Shown here piece after piece: positions 6,056 through 12,949 of a stretch of DNA of 17,299 bases. The stretch spans positions 1-17,299 of the forward strand of contig CAZRHH010000068.1 in NCBI GenBank assembly GCA_964599885.1, read 5' to 3'. This DNA is from CAZRHH01 sp964599885 (lineage in GTDB: Bacteria > Chloroflexota > Dehalococcoidia > DSTF01 > JACRBR01). The notes below the pieces were generated by a model, which was not told the DNA's origin, did not search any database, and saw nothing but the letters and a program-made list of their open reading frames with translations. Positions within the stretch are counted from its first letter, which is position 1, and every line of letters starts with the position of its first letter. A program made the position numbers and the translations under genes.

Positions 6056-8155
6056 TCAGCATCGCCGGCCGAACTGGCGAAGGGCCGCTACCACATCCAG
6101 CACATTCAAGCCGCCGCTCCGGTCGATGTCAAAGCGCGCCTCGAACGGCTGTCCGCCATAGATGCCCCGGACCAGTAGAAAGATGTCGTTGATTCGCACA
6201 CGTCCGTCGCCGGTGAGATCGGCGCATCGCGGCCCCGTAGCTGATGTGGTTGCGGTCGGCGTGGCGGTGCGGGTCCCTGTGGCGGTACCCGTCGGCGTGG
6301 CGGTGCGCGTCGCCGTGGCCGTGCTCGACGCCGTCGAGGTAGCGGTGGCCGTGCTCGTACTCGTCGGCGCGGTGGCCGGCGTGTGGGTCGCGGTGGGCGG
6401 GACGGGTGTGCCCGTCGGCGTGTGAGTTGCAGTGTTAGTGCTCGTTGGCGTAGAGGTGGGGGTTGGCGGCACTGGCGTGTCGGTTGGCGCCAACGTACTG
6501 GTGGCCGTTGCGGTGGCCGTATTCGTGCTTGTCGGCGCCGTCGTTGGCGTACTCGTGGCGGTCGGCACTGGCGTGTCGGTTGGCGCCAACGTACTGGTGG
6601 CCGTTGCGGTGGCCGTATTCGTGCTTGTCGGCGCCGTGGTTGGCGTACTCGTGGCGGTCGGCACTGGCGTGTCGGTTGGCGCCAACGTGCTGGTCGCCGT
6701 TGCGGTGGCCGTATTCGTGCTTGTCGGCGCCGTCGTTGGCGTGCTCGTGGCCGTCGGCACGGGCGTGTCGGTCGGCGCCGTGGTGCTGGTCGCCGTATTC
6801 GTGCTTGTCGGTGTGGCCGTCGCCGGGTCCGGCGTGTTCGTCGATGTCGGCGTGTTCGTGGGTGCCGGCGTGTTCGTCGGTGGTGGGGTGTTCGTCGGTG
6901 GTGGGGTGTTCGTCGGCGTCGGCAGCGCCGGGATGGAGCAGTTGGCGTCGCCGCAGTGGAGGATGGCGAGATCGTTGCCGCTGCCCCTGTACAGCGATGC
7001 GACGGGTAGGCCATCGCCGTCCAGCGCGATCGACGGCAGGCCACTTGCGGGACTATTGCTGCCGCCCGTCATGACGAGGGGGTTGCTCTCGTTGGCGCCA
7101 CTGCAGCTCGCGTCGTTGCAGTGCAGGACGAACGCCCGGCCGAAGCCATCGTAGTAGAACACGACGGGGAATCCGGCGCCGTCAATCGCGATGGTGGGTG
7201 AGTGGGCTGCCGGGTTCGTGTTGGCGAACTCGATCGAATCCCCGCCGGCGGCGCAATTGGGGTCATCGCACCGCGCGATTTTGAGGGTCGACGTGAAATG
7301 CGAGTACGCAAGGACCGGATTGCCGTTGTCGAGGGCGAGCGCCGTGTGGAACTGGACCTTCGATCCCCCGGCCGTGCTGTCATCGACGACGAGGTTGCTC
7401 TCCGCGCCATTGACCGCCGGATCGCAGTTCAGGTCGTTGCAGTGCAGGAGCATGAGGTCGCCGCCACTCGCCGTGTTGTTGCCGATGTAACCGACGACCG
7501 GGAAGCCGTTCGCGTCAAGAGCGAAACTGTAGGTGGAGGTATTTGCGGGCTGGATCAGCAGCGTAGGGTCGTTGCTCAGCGTGGTGCAGTTGGTGTTGGC
7601 GCAACGGAGCATTTGCATGCCGTTGTGGCGGAAGAAGATTACGGGAAGATCGCCCGGGGCGAGCACATGGCGCGCTTCGCTGGGGCAGCACGCGAGCTGT
7701 GTGACGAGAGACTCGTCGTTGCCCGAGCAGTTGGCGTCGTTGCAGTGCAGGACGTTGATGCCGAAAGTCCAGATGAACGTAATGACCGGGTTTCCGGCGC
7801 TGTCAAGCGAGAGCGAAGGTGAGAATGCTGCGAAGGGTGTCGTAAACGCGGTCTCGACGCTCTCATCGCCGCCTGTGCAGTTCACGTCGTTGCAATGAAG
7901 CAGCCGAATCTGTTGGCTCGTGGTCGTGAGCGCCCGGTACGCGACGACAGGGAAGCCATCGGCGTCGAGCTTCATGCTCGACTCTGAGCCGGTGTCGTCG
8001 GCGGACGCGGGGTCGGGAAAGGTGAGGCTGTTCTCGCCGACCGCGGCAGCCGGCGGGGCATCATGGTGGGCCAGCATGGCCGCTGTCAGGCCGACGGCCG
8101 CGAGGATCGCTAGCGGCAACAGGATGAACTGCCGACGATGTTCTTGACGAAGCAT
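6056..8155 (-). CDS. Exported seven-repeat protein with Thr-Pro linker and dockerin
   Basis: A 699-residue secreted protein. The start at 8155 is chosen because GGAGG (complementary to 8162-8166) lies six bases upstream; the frame stays open further up but without such a site. Residues 10-29 (FILLPLAILAAVGLTAAMLA) form a signal peptide or anchor. Then come about seven repeats of a LDxxGxPVxxY segment followed by LLHCNDxNC, each with a Cys pair; seven such units suggest a seven-bladed beta-propeller (inference). Next is a Thr/Pro/Ala/Ser linker of about 200 residues, including a perfect 32-residue unit repeated about three and a half times. The last 56 residues are a type I dockerin: two Ca-binding loops, DLTGDGRVRIND and DIDRSGGLNVLD. 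Dockerins bind cohesins; no cohesin is visible here. Divergent from the XRE regulator. Confidence 0.87.
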   Translation of the reverse strand: MLRQEHRRQFILLPLAILAAVGLTAAMLAHHDAPPAAAVGENSLTFPDPASADDTGSESSMKLDADGFPVVAYRALTTTSQQIRLLHCNDVNCTGGDESVETAFTTPFAAFSPSLSLDSAGNPVITFIWTFGINVLHCNDANCSGNDESLVTQLACCPSEARHVLAPGDLPVIFFRHNGMQMLRCANTNCTTLSNDPTLLIQPANTSTYSFALDANGFPVVGYIGNNTASGGDLMLLHCNDLNCDPAVNGAESNLVVDDSTAGGSKVQFHTALALDNGNPVLAYSHFTSTLKIARCDDPNCAAGGDSIEFANTNPAAHSPTIAIDGAGFPVVFYYDGFGRAFVLHCNDASCSGANESNPLVMTGGSNSPASGLPSIALDGDGLPVASLYRGSGNDLAILHCGDANCSIPALPTPTNTPPPTNTPPPTNTPAPTNTPTSTNTPDPATATPTSTNTATSTTAPTDTPVPTATSTPTTAPTSTNTATATATSTLAPTDTPVPTATSTPTTAPTSTNTATATATSTLAPTDTPVPTATSTPTTAPTSTNTATATATSTLAPTDTPVPPTPTSTPTSTNTATHTPTGTPVPPTATHTPATAPTSTSTATATSTASSTATATRTATPTGTATGTRTATPTATTSATGPRCADLTGDGRVRINDIFLLVRGIYGGQPFEARFDIDRSGGLNVLDVVAALRQFGRRC
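6471..6818 (-). repeat. In-frame 96-bp tandem repeat in the linker
   Basis: The word ACTGGCGTGTCGG recurs at 6471, 6567 and 6663, and as ACGGGCGTGTCGG at 6759, an exact 96-bp period (32 codons). Copies 1 to 3 are nearly identical at the base level, so the expansion is recent. Further left the linker is an older, degenerate version. Between 6830 and 6915 an 18-bp unit (GTTCGTCGGTGGTGGGGT) is also repeated, coding for PPPTNT units. Confidence 0.9.
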
Positions 8156-8161
8156 GATTGG

Positions 8162-8166
8162 CCTCC
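8162..8166 (-). promoter_or_regulatory. Ribosome binding site deciding the dockerin-protein start
   Basis: Read on the minus strand this is GGAGG, followed by six bases and the ATG at 8155. It sets the start of the 699-residue protein in preference to ATGs at 8188 or 8260. The latter would begin inside the inverted repeat. Confidence 0.75.
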
Positions 8167-8228
8167 GGGAGCTAGATTCCGGCTTCATGTCATCGTCGGG
8201 CGGCGGGCGGTGACGTGGCAACGGTAGA

Positions 8229-8271
8229 GTGGACACATCGTGTGCACCTTCGGCACACAATATGTGTCCAC
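8229..8271. promoter_or_regulatory. Nested inverted repeat, candidate operator
   Basis: Perfect outer arms GTGGACACAT (8229-8238) and ATGTGTCCAC (8262-8271). Inside are perfect arms GTGTGC (8240-8245) and GCACAC (8253-8258). Seen another way, there are two small palindromes: ACAC-ATC-GTGT (8233-8243) and ACACA-ATA-TGTGT (8255-8267). It ends 12 bp before the ATG of the XRE regulator and touches its ribosome binding site. It also lies in the shared upstream region of the divergent exported protein. Binding by the adjacent regulator is an inference. Confidence 0.65.
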
Positions 8272-8283
8272 CAGGATTGAACG

Positions 8284-9099
8284 ATGTTCGAACTTGACGA
8301 GGCGCTGGACTGGCGGGCGGCGCTGCGCGAGCACCGGAAGGCGCGGGGCTTCACGCAGACGCGCCTCGCGCGCGAGGCGAGCCTCTCGCTCTCTGCGCTG
8401 AAGCAGTACGAGACGGGGCAGCGGCATCCGAGCGCGGAAGCACTGGATGCGATCATCGCCGCGTTGGGACTGACGGCAGAGCAGTCGAGCGCGATCCGCG
8501 CGGGCGCGGGCTTCGCACCGGACATGAAGCGCATCTTCTATCAACGCCTCGGTCCGTACGAGCTGCACGATCTCGAAGAGCAGGCGAACCGTTATCAGTG
8601 GCCGGTGTTCGTCGCGAACATCGCCGCCGATATCCTCGTCGCCAACAAGCGATTCTTCCGAGTGCTCGGGAGCGAGCTGGAGCAGTTGTTCCGTTCGGAT
8701 GCTACGCAGCGAAACCTGCTAGGCGTGGCAAGCGACCCCCGGTTCGCGAATCGTGTGCGTAATTGGGACGAGTCCATGCGCTTCTTTATCGGCCTGATCA
8801 AGGGCGAGGAGCGCTGGCAGCACAACCTCGAGCGGCCGCTGCCGATGCTGGAGGGACCGCTGCGGCACTTCCTCGAGGGCGACCCGGAGTTGATCCGGCG
8901 GATGCTCTCGCTCTATGAAGGCGCCCCGCCGTTGCGGAATACGGCGCGTATCGAAAGCAGGTTCGTTTGGGCACTCGAAGATGGCCGTGAGATCGCCTTC
9001 AAGAGCCTGATCCACGTCGCGGATTTGTATCAGGAGCTCTCCTGGCACGACTGGATTCCCGAGACGGCAGCCGATCTTGCGATCCTGGAATCCGTCTGA
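8284..9099 (+). CDS. XRE-family regulator with MmyB-like ligand-binding domain
   Basis: A 271-residue protein. Residues about 11-66 are an XRE helix-turn-helix (LREHRKARGFTQTRLAREAS, then SLSALKQYETGQRHPSAEAL). Residues about 85-270 match the MmyB/MLTR-type ligand-binding domain, a PAS-like fold that often senses small hydrophobic molecules: YQWPVFVANIAADILVANKR followed by FFRVLG, then an ARIESRFVWALEDGREIAF-like block and a closing Trp-rich region (SWHDWIPET). Family members are cytoplasmic regulators that usually act on the divergent neighbour. Here the neighbour is the exported dockerin protein, and a strong inverted repeat lies between them. AGGA at 8273-8276 precedes the ATG by seven bases. 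The ligand is unknown. Confidence 0.92.
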   Translation: MFELDEALDWRAALREHRKARGFTQTRLAREASLSLSALKQYETGQRHPSAEALDAIIAALGLTAEQSSAIRAGAGFAPDMKRIFYQRLGPYELHDLEEQANRYQWPVFVANIAADILVANKRFFRVLGSELEQLFRSDATQRNLLGVASDPRFANRVRNWDESMRFFIGLIKGEERWQHNLERPLPMLEGPLRHFLEGDPELIRRMLSLYEGAPPLRNTARIESRFVWALEDGREIAFKSLIHVADLYQELSWHDWIPETAADLAILESV

Positions 9100-9698
9100 G
9101 CTGGCGCTCGCTTGCCAGACGCTGAACGCCGCCGGGCCGGGCGGTGTTTGATTGTTTGATTGAATTTTGCGTTTTTCGTTCGGGGTGGGTTTTTCGGGCG
9201 TGCAGATTCGGAATTGGGGGTGGTTGGGCTGTGTTTGATTGATGTTTGATTGATCCCGACATTCAATCAAACGCTCGGCAGGGTGATGGTGGTTCATGTT
9301 GGGGGTGTCCCGGGGTGGCGCTGGTGCGGGTTCGGGGATGCGGATGGATGGGCAGGGGCCGTTCGGGCAGGTGGCGAACGCGGGATCGCCGGCGTGAAAT
9401 TGGCGGGCGATTTGGCAGATGGGGGGCGGCGGGCGCGGCGGGGCGTCGTCGGGGACGCAGAGGTCGCGGTAGAGATCGCAGAGGGGCGGGTAGGGGTGTG
9501 GCATGGGGCGATTGTCGTCGAGTGGGGGTGGGAGGTGGAAGGGGGTGGTGTCACCTGCGGGGGAAGCGGGAGGCACAGAGGCACGGGTCGCGCAGGGTGC
9601 GTCCCGAAATTTTCTCGCGTTGCGAACATAATGGTCTTGCCAGAGGCACCGGATCATACTAGTGTAGGTCGCCCACGGTATGAGCAAGGAACATACTA
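9100..9698. other. Intergenic region with direct repeat and unclear minus-strand frame
   Basis: Just after the XRE stop are two small stems: CTGGC...GCCAG, and CCGCC (9129-9133) with GGCGG (9140-9144) followed by a short T-containing stretch, a weak terminator candidate. The 66-bp direct repeat follows, then extra copies of GATTGAT up to 9275. From 9504 down to about 9294 on the minus strand a frame starting MPHPYPPLCDLYRDLC is nearly all C/G at third positions and has five cysteines. It lacks a ribosome binding site and then runs into the repeats and antisense to XRE, so it is not called as a gene. A degenerate CACAGAGG repeat is at 9571-9597. Confidence 0.5.
9146..9211 (+). repeat. 66-bp direct repeat, right copy
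   Basis: Same length and orientation as 5962-6027, with differences only at unit positions 10, 27, 35 and 56. Together the two copies bracket the 3.1-kb segment with the dockerin protein and its likely regulator. It is followed by further GTTTGATTGAT words (9233-9255) and an inverted ATTCAATCAAAC at 9261-9272. Confidence 0.9.
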
Positions 9699-10457
9699 AT
9701 GGCGCCGAATTTTCCCGAGGTGATCGACACTCTACCGACCGCATCACCGACCGGAGCCTTGAACGACCCGGCCGCGACGCACGCCTCACAGCACGGACAG
9801 GTGAACGATGCGATCGCGCGAGCGGAATTCTTCGTGTTCAACCGGTCGCCACTCGTGAACATTCCGGCTCCTGCCGCGTGGGCGTTCTCAAGCTCCACAG
9901 GCACGCCGGACACCGTCGAGGCAGCGCACAACCGCATCATCCTGCGCTCGGCTGGCACGAGTGGCAACAACATTCTGGCGCGGCTGAAGAGCGCGCCGTC
10001 GGCGCCGTACAACGTGTCGGCGCTCATCTCCGCGACGTTCAACGAGCGCTCGTACCTGGCCGCTGGCCTCTGCTGGCGAGACTCAGCTTCCAGCAAGATC
10101 CTGACGTTCGGAGTGAACGGGTACAACGGCACCGGCGTTCCGCGGGTTCACATGGCGATGAACAAGTGGGTAGACGAAACAACGCCTGTGCCAAACAACG
10201 GGTCGAACGTCTTCGCCTATTCGTTTCCGCTCGGCCCGTACCTGTACCTTCGGCTCGAGGACAACGGTACATCGCTCACCCCTGCCGTCTCCGTCGATGG
10301 GACGAACTGGATCTTCTTCAGCGGCTATTCACAGGCCAAGTCCGGCGGATTCATCAACCCGAATCAGGTGGGCTTCTTCATCAACACGATCAACCACAGC
10401 GGCGGCGCGCCGTATTTCAATGTCGGGATGGTCGTGGAGGGTTGGCAAGAAGACTAG
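9699..10457 (+). CDS. Phage tail-like/lectin-like protein, paralogue 1
   Basis: A 252-residue protein, with AAGGA eight bases before the ATG. The N-terminus (FPEVIDTLP, then ALNDPAATHASQHGQVNDAI) matches the SHAAQHxNANDAI-type opening common in phage tail fibre and minor structural proteins. From residue about 75 onward a beta-rich domain follows (RIILRSAGTSGNN, GLCWRDSASSKILTFGVNG, LYLRLEDNGTSLTPAVSVDG, VGFFINTI) that resembles concanavalin-like/DUF1349-type sugar-binding folds. No signal peptide is seen. The next gene is a clear paralogue 18 bp away. It could be a receptor-binding or capsule-binding protein from a phage module, but no other phage structural genes are in the window. Function is inferred from resemblance only. 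Confidence 0.72.
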   Translation: MAPNFPEVIDTLPTASPTGALNDPAATHASQHGQVNDAIARAEFFVFNRSPLVNIPAPAAWAFSSSTGTPDTVEAAHNRIILRSAGTSGNNILARLKSAPSAPYNVSALISATFNERSYLAAGLCWRDSASSKILTFGVNGYNGTGVPRVHMAMNKWVDETTPVPNNGSNVFAYSFPLGPYLYLRLEDNGTSLTPAVSVDGTNWIFFSGYSQAKSGGFINPNQVGFFINTINHSGGAPYFNVGMVVEGWQED

Positions 10458-10475
10458 CCGTAGGAGGAGACGAGC

Positions 10476-11207
10476 ATGGCGACGTCATTTCCGGGCGCAT
10501 TAGACTCGTTCACGAACCCCGCCGGCACGGATGCCCTGAACGCCGTCGCCGTGCCTCATGCCGCGCAGCACACGAACGCAAACGACGCCGTTGAGGCAAT
10601 CCAGTCGTTCATCCTCAACCGCGGACCGTTCATCAATATTCCGTCCCCAAACAATGGGGCGTTCGCAACGACCGTGGGCACTGGCGCGAATGTCGATGGC
10701 ACGCAGTTCAACCGGATCGTTATCCGAAGCGCGGGGACAAGCGGCGACAACATCTGCGCGAGACTGAAAAGCGCGCCCAGCACGCCGTACAAGGTGACTG
10801 CCCTCGTGGCGCCGTTACTGTTCGAACGGGCGTACATGGGCGGCGGGCTGTGCTGGCGGGACTCAGCATCGGGAAAGCTGGTGACGTTCGGCGTGAACGG
10901 GACCGACGCGCCCCGGGTTGACATCGCGGGCAACAAATGGAACAGCTTGACCAGCTGGAACGATGACTATTTTGCGCGCATATACCATCTCGGCGCCTAC
11001 GTGTTCTTGCGAATCGAGGACGACGGCACCAACCGCAAGTGCAGCATCTCGGCCGACGGAACAAGCTGGATCTCGATGCACACCGTGGGCAGAACCGACT
11101 ACTTGACGGCGAACGAGATCGGCTTCTACATCAACACAATCCAAACGAGCGGGACGCCGACGCGGACGGAGATGCTGATGACCGTCCAGGGCTGGAAGGA
11201 GGAGTAG
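10476..11207 (+). CDS. Phage tail-like/lectin-like protein, paralogue 2
   Basis: A 243-residue protein homologous along its whole length to the gene just upstream. Shared blocks include the AAQHTNANDAVEAIQSFILN opening, RSAGTSGDNICARLKSAP, GLCWRDSASGKLVTFGVNG, FLRIEDDGTNRKCSISADG and a closing VQGWKEE (VEGWQED in the partner). Its opening, FPGALDSFTNPAGTDALNAV, is the more phage-like of the two. Strong Shine-Dalgarno sequence: AGGAGGAG at 10462-10469, six bases before the ATG. The pair look like an old tandem duplication, since the middle part has diverged while the core blocks are kept. Probably cotranscribed with the next gene, which begins two bases after this stop. Confidence 0.75.
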   Translation: MATSFPGALDSFTNPAGTDALNAVAVPHAAQHTNANDAVEAIQSFILNRGPFINIPSPNNGAFATTVGTGANVDGTQFNRIVIRSAGTSGDNICARLKSAPSTPYKVTALVAPLLFERAYMGGGLCWRDSASGKLVTFGVNGTDAPRVDIAGNKWNSLTSWNDDYFARIYHLGAYVFLRIEDDGTNRKCSISADGTSWISMHTVGRTDYLTANEIGFYINTIQTSGTPTRTEMLMTVQGWKEE

Positions 11208-11208
11208 C

Positions 11209-11760
11209 GTGCCCACGTACGAGAACGCTGGGAGGACCTACAACGACGCATTTCTCCTGTATGAGGCGGATCGCCTGTACTACATCGGCGCGCCGGTCGG
11301 GGGAAGTGTTAACGCTCTGTCGTTGTACTGCATCGATGATACGAACCATCTGGGTAGGTTGTTTTCTAAGCGCATCGACGTAGGAGCGGATGAGGATGAC
11401 CCAGTGGTGTTCTACGGTGGATCCAACGACATCCGGAGCATAGTGACGACTCGCATCGGCGGAGGGTGCGTATGCGATGAATCCACGCCTCCTCCCTATT
11501 CCGAGGGCGTGCAAGTCGAGTTTTTCGACGCGCCGGATGGACTCGGGGTGAAAATCGGCGAAATTTACTACCACCATCTCGCGAACCGGGTAGCGGACGG
11601 CACATACAACCAGTATGAGAAGACCGTCGGTACGGCACCGGCCGGCGAGTTGTGTTGCTATGAAGGAGCGCACAGCCATTTTGAGTCTGAAGCGTCTTGG
11701 CCGAGCTGGGTCTGCTGGCAAGTCGTCGGCGAAGGCGACGACTCATTCCGCTATCCGTAA
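11209..11760 (+). CDS. Unknown protein with C-terminal half of an M23/LytM-like fold
   Basis: A 183-residue protein with a GTG start at 11209, supported by AGGAGG six bases upstream inside the end of the previous gene. Residues 100-160 follow the M23 peptidase plan: VQVEFF strand, IYYHHL (119-124), VADG, KTVGTAPAG, then GAHSHFE with His155 and His157 in the place of the HLHFE zinc/catalytic pair. The usual first zinc motif (HxxxD) is not seen before residue 100, so a working peptidase is doubtful. There is no signal peptide, as in phage-borne lysins and tail proteins. The Cys pairs CVC (87-89) and CC (149-150) are unusual. It may be an inactive cell-wall-binding relative or an unrelated protein; the comparison rests on motif layout only. 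Confidence 0.65.
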   Translation: MPTYENAGRTYNDAFLLYEADRLYYIGAPVGGSVNALSLYCIDDTNHLGRLFSKRIDVGADEDDPVVFYGGSNDIRSIVTTRIGGGCVCDESTPPPYSEGVQVEFFDAPDGLGVKIGEIYYHHLANRVADGTYNQYEKTVGTAPAGELCCYEGAHSHFESEASWPSWVCWQVVGEGDDSFRYP

Positions 11761-11769
11761 GACACGAGA

Positions 11770-12489
11770 ATGCTACTAACCACAACCAGGCGTACGTTTC
11801 TCCACCTAGCGGGAACAGGGATCCTTGCGACCGTGCTGGCGCGAATAGGACTCTCGCCTCACGCCCTTTCAGCGGAGGGTCGATCGTTGGACGGGTTCCT
11901 TTTGCTTCAAGAGGGCGAGCTTCCGCCGGCTGATGTCCGTTATCCGCGGCTTTCGGCCGGGCCAGGGATAAGCAGATCGTTCGATTCTGCGTCCGAGCTA
12001 GCCGAGCGGACAACATTTCCTGTTTACGCACTCGAGACATTGCCGATTGGCCATCGTAGTGGCCGAGCCACGCTGCAGCTCAGAAGGAATGGCGAGATTC
12101 GCGCGGCGTCGGTCGCGTATCAATCCTTCGACGAGGATATCGGCGCGTGGGTGAACACGGTTTCCGTGTCGATGCGGCGCGGCATCCCTACGCCGTTCCC
12201 ACTGTGGCCCGCGCGTGACTCATCCGTGGATCCGCTCAGCTCCGTACACCCTGAAAGGGCGTCGTTCCTTCCGAAGCCGGGGTTTCGAACCTCTCACCGG
12301 CGCGGGCACACCTATCTCTGGATCGAGTCGGCCACTCTCTACGCGTTCAAGGTGGCGAACGGTGGCTCAGCGAGCGAGGCCGACGGGATTGCAGCGGGCT
12401 TACGAGTCGTGAAAGCCGGGGCGCCCGCCGAGCCTAACCCAACGGGCACGTCGGATGTCGATCCGTTCCAGCCCACCGATGATCATTGA
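11770..12489 (+). CDS. Tat-exported protein, DUF4367-like domain (tentative)
   Basis: A 239-residue protein starting nine bases after the preceding stop. The N-terminus has a twin-arginine signal: TTRRTFLHLAGTGILATVLA with Arg7-Arg8, followed by a hydrophobic run and a likely cleavage near ALSA (32-35). Residues about 75-135 contain ASELAERTTFPVYALETLP, IGHRSGRATLQL and AASVAYQSFDEDIG, the layout of DUF4367-type domains found in anti-sigma or sporulation-linked proteins. The C-terminus is Pro/Asp-rich. The gene overlaps the next one by 11 bp, so the two are probably translationally coupled. Function unknown. Export in a folded state is what the Tat signal implies. Confidence 0.75.
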   Translation: MLLTTTRRTFLHLAGTGILATVLARIGLSPHALSAEGRSLDGFLLLQEGELPPADVRYPRLSAGPGISRSFDSASELAERTTFPVYALETLPIGHRSGRATLQLRRNGEIRAASVAYQSFDEDIGAWVNTVSVSMRRGIPTPFPLWPARDSSVDPLSSVHPERASFLPKPGFRTSHRRGHTYLWIESATLYAFKVANGGSASEADGIAAGLRVVKAGAPAEPNPTGTSDVDPFQPTDDH

Positions 12490-12949
12490 AGGCCTTCAGT
12501 GGCTAGCGTTTGTGCCGAGCTTGGAACCAGAAGCACGGTCTCTGCTTGCACGAACGGCTGCGTTCGTCCTTGGTTGCGTGTTCGTGCGCGCGGCCATCGC
12601 CAAAGCCGATGTCGACAGATTCGTCGAGATTGCCATGAGTTGGGAGTTGGGGCCACCTAGAATTGCGAGGCTTTCAGGGAAGGTATTGCCGCTGCTGGAG
12701 CTCGCAGCTGGCGCCTGGTTGTTGCTTTCAGTGACGACACCGAGCGCCAATCCCGCGTTGGCTTTTTTCGCTGCGGCGGTAGTTCTTGGGCTGTTCCTCG
12801 TTGGCCAACTTTTCATACTCGGCCAAGGCAAGCGTGTAGCGTGCGGCTGTTTTGGGTCGTCGAAAGTGGAGTTCGTCGGACGGGTTACAAGTCTAAGGAC
12901 ATGTGCATGCATAAGTTTGGCAGTCACAGGAATCGCGCTCGCGGGATAG
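12479..12949 (+). CDS. MauE/DoxX-type membrane protein
   Basis: A 156-residue protein read from the ATG at 12479, overlapping the upstream gene by 11 bp. Four hydrophobic segments are visible: residues about 24-42, 65-85, 93-117 and 142-156. The conserved core ends in GKRVACGCFGSS, with Cys122-Gly-Cys124-Phe-Gly. CGCFG is the signature of the MauE family (methylamine utilisation, PF07291), membrane proteins related to DoxX that take part in periplasmic thiol/disulfide chemistry. There are no other mau genes in the window, so a role in methylamine use is not implied. A general redox role for exported cysteines is more likely (inference). The Tat-exported protein before it and the lipoprotein after it are the natural candidates for partners. 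Confidence 0.85.
   Translation: MIIEGLQWLAFVPSLEPEARSLLARTAAFVLGCVFVRAAIAKADVDRFVEIAMSWELGPPRIARLSGKVLPLLELAAGAWLLLSVTTPSANPALAFFAAAVVLGLFLVGQLFILGQGKRVACGCFGSSKVEFVGRVTSLRTCACISLAVTGIALAG
12895..12899 (+). promoter_or_regulatory. Ribosome binding site deciding the lipoprotein start
   Basis: AAGGA lies seven bases before the ATG at 12907 and only one base before the ATG at 12901. The spacing therefore favours 12907. The site lies inside the MauE-type gene. Confidence 0.55.

Noticed and set aside
6383..7154. Val/Gly-rich and Arg-rich plus-strand frames
   Set aside because: They are antisense to the Thr-Pro linker; their repeats mirror the 96-bp unit.
9129..9150. Terminator after the XRE gene
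   Set aside because: The GC stem is followed by only short, interrupted T-runs that are part of the direct repeat; mentioned in the gap entry but not called.
9246..9699. Plus-strand Gly/Trp/Arg-rich frames before the tail-like genes
   Set aside because: The composition is low-complexity and there is no ribosome binding site; they cross the direct repeat tail and a dispersed repeat.
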